DNA of 20,128 nt from a virus. The translations under genes and the position numbers were made by a program. Shown here piece by piece: positions 16,891 to 20,128 of this stretch (position 1 is the stretch's first letter; the number at the start of each line of letters is the position of its first letter). Below the pieces are notes generated by a model that was given only the letters and a program-made list of their open reading frames with translations, had not been told where the DNA came from and did no database searches. The stretch spans positions 1-20,128 of IMG/VR virus record IMGVR_UViG_3300042922_000484. One strand, written 5' to 3'.

Positions 16891-17549
16891 CATCTAAATA
16901 GCGTTTCTTCCTTCAAAGGAATTATTATAATTTTCTTTAAAAGTTGATCTGCAAAATCTTCTTGATTATCGTCCTTAACATTACTAATATCTTTATTTAT
17001 AATATAATATCCGTATTCATCAACAAATAATTGCCTTTGAGATAGATTATATTGTAACTTTGGTAAATCATTATATAATCTATATGTATTCATATTATAT
17101 AGGTGTACAAATACATAATCATCATTTTTTATATGTATACCTATAGGTCAATGTAAGGCTGCTTTTTTACCCTTGCATCTATCATCTATATAGTCTATCT
17201 CAAAATCAATTATGTCATCTGATTTATCCAATTTATCACATATATATCAAACTATATCATCTTTTGTAGAAGGTGTATTATAAAGTTGATATCCAAGCCT
17301 TCTATATTTATCTATCTCAAATAACTCCAAATATTTAGCATCCTTATTACTGGAACATTCATCAATGCCCTCAAACTTAAAATTATCTGGTCCATATTCA
17401 TCTCAATCTATCTGTAAATCTTTATTTATATGTTTACCATTATTTAATTCACGTATATGAGATTCTCACCGATGCTTAATATCTAAACTTCTTCCTATGT
17501 ATACCTTATTTGTATCCTTTAAATTTGTAATCTTATAAATACCTATCAT
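16887..17549 (-). CDS. GIY-YIG nuclease, four UGA-Trp codons
   Basis: 220 residues with TGA at 17466-17468, 17403-17405, 17247-17249 and 17148-17150 (residues 28, 49, 101 and 134) read as Trp; only the last Trp (residue 220) is TGG. The N-terminal GIY-YIG domain is clear: MIGIYKITNLKDTNKVYIGR, then SLDIKHRWESHIRELNNGKH, with the catalytic Arg and the H/W spacing of the family, and a Glu-containing third motif around KFEGIDEC. The C-terminal half is unrelated and acidic, probably for DNA recognition. Such enzymes are homing endonucleases of phage introns or free-standing. A GGGGAG ribosome site is rather far (about 12 nt) from the ATG. It ends inside the closing stem of the structured RNA. Confidence 0.88.
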
Positions 17550-17587
17550 TATGTGTTATGTCTCCCCTTTCTGCTATACTGGTCTGT

Positions 17588-17860
17588 TTATATACTTATT
17601 CTACGTATTGTTTCCATAGAAAAGTCAATAATATAGGCGTAACCTGTTGAAGTATAAAAAGTTACATAAGATTCTATAATATCGACATACATTTTTTCTA
17701 CTGTATCTAAATCTAGTGTAATCTTATCATTTCTAGATTTAGCAGTATAAATTACTCCATATTTCATTTTTAAATTAGTACACTGACACTCATCCATCAA
17801 CTCTCTAACAAATTTTTCTTCTTTTCCTGGTTCATAATAATAATCGTCCATTGTTTCCAT
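17588..17860 (-). CDS. small acidic unknown protein
   Basis: 90 residues from ATG 17860, with GGAGG 10 nt upstream; an ATG at 17869 sits directly on GGAGGA and is too close to be used. It starts METMDDYYYEPGKEEKFVRE, is acidic and ends with a beta-rich segment (YVTFYTSTGYAYIIDFSMET). Two cysteines in ECQCTN are the only ones. No family recognised. Small acidic phage proteins of this size can be inhibitors of host enzymes, but nothing here shows that. Confidence 0.65.
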   Translation of the reverse strand: METMDDYYYEPGKEEKFVRELMDECQCTNLKMKYGVIYTAKSRNDKITLDLDTVEKMYVDIIESYVTFYTSTGYAYIIDFSMETIRRISI

Positions 17861-17913
17861 GTAATACATTCCTCCATTTATTTTTTATTTAAGTTTATTG
17901 CTTATGTGTATCA

Positions 17914-17976
17914 TTGGGGGAACTCTCTTATTTTGCTTCGTACCTCGCAAAAATAATAGAGATAGCATTCCCCCAA
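17914..17976. repeat. two-tier hairpin 6
   Basis: Outer arms TTGGGGGAA (17914-17922) and TTCCCCCAA (17968-17976). An inner imperfect stem pairs TCTCTTATTTTGC with GCAAAAATAATAGAGA around a 10-nt loop. The gene-free stretch 17861-18262 holds this hairpin, hairpins 5 and 4 and a short open remnant. Confidence 0.75.
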
Positions 17977-18017
17977 ACCCCCTTGCGTGGTTATTTTTTT
18001 ATTATCAAAATAAAAAC

Positions 18018-18091
18018 GTTCCATCTTTCAAAACCACTAATATAAGAAAATCCTGAATATATTTTTTATTAGATGGTTTGAAAGATGGAAC
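18018..18091. repeat. large hairpin 5, bidirectional terminator-like
   Basis: Perfect 15-bp outer arms GTTCCATCTTTCAAA (18018-18032) and TTTGAAAGATGGAAC (18077-18091), continued by an imperfect inner stem (CCACTAATA with TATTAGATGG). T-runs follow on both strands, so it could end transcription in either direction. Confidence 0.8.
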
Positions 18092-18112
18092 TATTTTTTA
18101 CCCTAATAGATT

Positions 18113-18214
18113 TCCTATGTAGTTTGCTTGTAAATTACATATTAGATTAATTATTTTTGTGCAATAGTCTATATAATTTTTATAGATTTTCTTAATGTGA
18201 TAAAATACATTTTA
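18113..18214 (-). pseudogene. open remnant between hairpins 4 and 5
   Basis: Between hairpins 4 and 5 a minus frame without a start codon is open for about 35 codons (FYHIKKIYKNYIDYC, then IINLICNLQANYIGNLL) up to a TAA. The composition looks protein-like. It may be the tail of the HNH-like gene cut off by hairpins 3 and 4, but the frame cannot be joined directly and I cannot prove it. Confidence 0.25.
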
Positions 18215-18272
18215 CTTAATATAATATAAATATGTGAGCTGTTTTTGCGAACAATATTTATATTATATTAAG
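18215..18272. repeat. large hairpin 4
   Basis: Perfect 19-bp arms CTTAATATAATATAAATAT (18215-18233) and its complement (18254-18272) around a 20-nt loop. It abuts hairpin 3 at 18272/18273 and contains the stop codon of the HNH-like frame. Confidence 0.85.
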
Positions 18273-18448
18273 GGGTACTGATTTTTAGATGGCGGGTTTT
18301 GCCAGCTAATAAATCGGTGCCCAATACTACTATTACTATGATGTACTTCTAAATTTTCTGTACTACCACAAATTTTACATGAATCTTTTTTAATTAATAA
18401 AATAACCTTATTATTAACTATTGTTCTTAAATATTGACTTAATTTCAT
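18263..18448 (-). pseudogene. HNH-type nuclease fragment
   Basis: 61 residues from ATG 18448 with GAGGTG just upstream. CKICGSTENLEVHHSNSS is the start of an HNH/zinc-binding nuclease motif (C..C, then HH). The family normally continues for dozens of residues to an Asn/His and a second CxxC or CH element, missing here. After VHHSNSS the frame runs into hairpin 3 and stops inside hairpin 4. It looks like an HNH gene cut by the hairpin elements; a genuine short zinc-binding protein is the alternative. Confidence 0.5.
18273..18322. repeat. two-tier hairpin 3
   Basis: Imperfect stem from GGG (18273-18275) to CCC (18320-18322) including GATTT/AAATC, with an inner TGGC/GCCA stem (18290-18304) around a 7-nt loop. 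It lies inside the end of the HNH-like frame. Confidence 0.65.
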
Positions 18449-18475
18449 ATTGCACCTCATTTCTAAAGTGAATAT

Positions 18476-18540
18476 AAAAGGTAGGCGTTTTTGTGGAGTA
18501 TCCCTAATTTAGGGAGTATCCACATTTTCGCCTACCTTTT
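18476..18540. repeat. three-tier hairpin 1
   Basis: 12-bp outer arms AAAAGGTAGGCG (18476-18487) and CGCCTACCTTTT (18529-18540). Two inner stems follow, GTGGA/TCCAC and CCCTAA/TTAGGG, separated by symmetric internal loops. It lies between the small frame at 18509-18700 and the HNH-like gene, so it could terminate the former. Confidence 0.85.
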
Positions 18541-18700
18541 TAGAAAGTTCATAAATCATCCAATATCTATTATTGTTACTTAAAACTTCATTTGTTACCA
18601 AATTAGGCGTCATCCTATAATTAGGGATGACGCTCAATTCGGTAACATAGTTATTAAAACCATATAACAAAATTATTATTCCATACCTATTATTTTGCAA
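18509..18700 (-). CDS. doubtful small frame carrying two hairpins
   Basis: 63 codons overlapping the 3' end of the helicase gene by 25 bp in another frame, with no convincing ribosome site. It encodes a hydrophobic start (GIIILLYGFNNYV), runs through hairpin 2 in frame and stops inside hairpin 1. Leaving out hairpin 2 gives the smooth joint FNNYVTNEVLSNNNRYW, with V-T duplicated at both edges, as if the hairpin had been inserted in a coding stretch. Low confidence as an expressed gene. Confidence 0.3.
   Translation of the reverse strand: MQNNRYGIIILLYGFNNYVTELSVIPNYRMTPNLVTNEVLSNNNRYWMIYELSKKVGENVDTP
18593..18647. repeat. two-tier hairpin 2
   Basis: Outer arms GTTACC (18594-18599) and GGTAAC (18641-18646), AATT/AATT, then a 9-bp inner stem GCGTCATCC/GGATGACGC (18607-18615 and 18625-18633) around a 9-nt loop. 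The ends resemble terminal inverted repeats and the element keeps the reading frame open. Confidence 0.85.
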
Positions 18701-20006
18701 ACTACCCAGTAGGACTTATCTTTTTTTAATTTACCATTTTCGTCTCTATATGGTTTTCTTTCTGGTACATTAATTATATATGATATACCTTGCTCTTTAA
18801 AACTAGCATTAAAACTTGTAGGTCGTTTAAGTCGTTTTCCATCTTGTCTTAAATCAATAAATTCTATTAATTCCTTTTGTTCATCTTTATATAATTTTTT
18901 ACCTACAAGTTCTTCTAACAGTTCTTCCAAACTTTTTACCTTTTCCGTTGTTTCTAATTCTGAAATAGAAGTTTTATCAATGCTTAATGCTGTTGCAATC
19001 ATATTTTTATAATTGAATTTACTTTTTTTACTAAGGATACTATTATATAAAATTAAATCTTCTTGATATTTAGTATACATACACTCATTAACAACTTTCT
19101 TTATACTATTATCAGTATTTAAAATATCATCAATAATCCTAGTATCTGTAAATCTTTCATTTTTAAATTTATGCTTTACATATTCCTCTTGTCCATGATC
19201 TAATAAATAATCTGCTCTTTCAAGAGAATTCGTAATTTTACTTTTAAATCCATTGATTCTCCTATTATCTTTATAGTTATAGAAATATAAATTTATTGAT
19301 TCACCTTCACCTATACGTTTCCTACCCAAACACTGAATAAATTCATCTGGATCAAATATATCTATTATAATATGCTTTACTGGAGTACCTTCTTCTATAT
19401 TTATACCATTATCTAAAGCTGTAGTTATACATAGCAAATGGTTTTTAAACTCTCCGTTTTCTATTATATTAGTTCTTTCTTCCTCATTCTCAGTATTTTT
19501 TACATATTTATCGTAATATTGATTATACTGACTACAGATAAAAGCGCCGTTATATTTCTTACTTATTTCCAATGCTCTTTTGGCGCTGGTAAATAATAAA
19601 ATCTGTTCCTCTTTGGGAATATCTTCTATAATACTATCTATACTTTCATATGTGCTAAAGGCTGTTATATTTCTTATGTAACTATAATCTGTAGGTAATT
19701 CATATCTATAATCTATTGTAATATTATTATTTTTAAGATAATTCTCTATTATTCCTGGAGTAGCAGTTAGTAGTATTTTGCATATAGTATTATCTTTTAT
19801 CATCTTTTTAAAAAATAAATCTGTTTTTATATTAAACGAACTGTCCACGAAAAAGTAATGTGATTCATCCATAACTACATAATCATAGTTATCAAGAGAT
19901 ATGTTATTTAATATAAACGTTTCTATTTTCTGATAATTCATCACAGTTATATTACTACATTCACCTATATCTTTTTTAACTTGATCTTTTAAAGCATTTC
20001 TATTAG
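18676..20006 (-). pseudogene. DEAD/DEAH-type helicase, 5' end cut by an IS
   Basis: About 443 codons remain. Visible motifs: Ia-like NRNALKDQVKKDIG (upstream of the first internal start), motif II VVMDESHYF, motif III LLTATPG, and a motif VI-like QCLGRKRIGEG. The Walker A part that should precede it is absent because the frame runs into the IS end at about 20006. Related phage and mobile-element superfamily 2 helicases act in replication. Internal starts (GTG 19944, ATG 19941) exist but would give a protein without the ATP-binding loop. It ends in charged residues and TAA. No TGA is present; its Trp (SYWVVC) is TGG. Confidence 0.8.
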
Positions 20007-20128
20007 GATGTGTCTGAAAACATGAATTTGCACATAAATCAAGTTTAAGATAAAATAAAAGAAAAAAACTTGGAGATAAAATTATGGCACAAAAACGTTA
20101 TGAAATATCTGATGAACAATGGTTACAA
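20006..20128 (+). mobile_element. left end of an IS5-like insertion sequence
   Basis: The helicase frame breaks where TTAG is followed by GATGTGTCTGAAAAC, which looks like an IS terminal repeat. A transposase start follows 70 bp later. The target resembles the YTAR sites used by IS5-group elements. The other end lies beyond the window, so repeat and target duplication cannot be checked here. Confidence 0.6.
20084..20128 (+). CDS. IS5-family transposase, N-terminus only
   Basis: First 15 residues (MAQKRYEISDEQWLQ) with GGAG 8 nt upstream. This N-terminus, with its 'RYE.sDEQW' pattern, is the standard start of IS5/IS4-type DDE transposases. It is the only plus-strand gene in the window. Its one Trp is TGG, so it does not show which code the element uses. 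Confidence 0.75.
   Translation, partial: MAQKRYEISDEQWLQ

Noticed and set aside
2151-17468. TGA as selenocysteine
   Set aside because: Too many sites in structural proteins, no fitting hairpins after them, and the contexts match Trp (EWVE, HRW, SWQW).
17914-18647. CRISPR array
   Set aside because: The six palindromes have different sequences and irregular spacing; there are no direct repeats or cas genes.
1-20128. Suppressor tRNA-Trp(UCA) or other tRNA
   Set aside because: I looked for T-loop motifs (GGTTCGA type) on both strands; the only near match, at about 12849-12857, cannot form a cloverleaf.

Overview
The window is a very AT-rich, Clostridium-like (Firmicutes) stretch holding most of a siphovirus-type prophage, read almost entirely leftward on the minus strand. 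Its dominant property is the genetic code. Read with UGA as a stop, many phage genes look broken. Read with UGA as tryptophan (code 4), 16 in-frame TGA codons join the fragments into full-length proteins: tape measure, terminase large subunit, portal, major tail protein, HK97-gp10-like protein, tail chaperone extension, an XhlA-like protein and a GIY-YIG nuclease. All 26 stop codons I located are TAA or TAG, none TGA. No UGA-reading tRNA-Trp is visible in the window, so I cannot tell whether host or phage supplies it.

Layout, left to right. 1-330: host-side flank with the 3' end of an unrecognised gene. 331-1342: a self-contained SHOCT-domain membrane-protein cassette with its own promoter, flanked by two near-identical terminators (moron-like). 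1380-12731: SPP1-like structural module, in transcription order from the right TerL, portal, MuF-type minor head protein, scaffold, major capsid, a 45-residue protein, head-tail connectors, tail terminator, major tail protein, G/GT tail chaperones made by -1 frameshifting, and tape measure. 12942-14070: a short tyrosine recombinase between TerL and TerS. 14204-16563: three unknown proteins, a DUF4236-like membrane protein, an XhlA-like lysis protein and a possible small RNA. 16588-16890: a candidate structured RNA of about 303 nt closed by a 13-bp terminal stem, directly after the GIY-YIG gene (16887-17549). 17914-18647: six large imperfect hairpins around remnants of small genes, including an HNH-like fragment. 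18676-20006: a DEAD/DEAH helicase whose 5' end is cut by an IS5-like element at the right edge.

How it fits together: TerS/TerL package DNA through the portal, scaffold and capsid protein build the head, connectors close it, and chaperones plus tape measure build a non-contractile tail. No distal tail, tail fibre or endolysin genes follow the tape measure before the host-like flank, and no repressor is seen, so the prophage looks deleted, rearranged or only partly captured.
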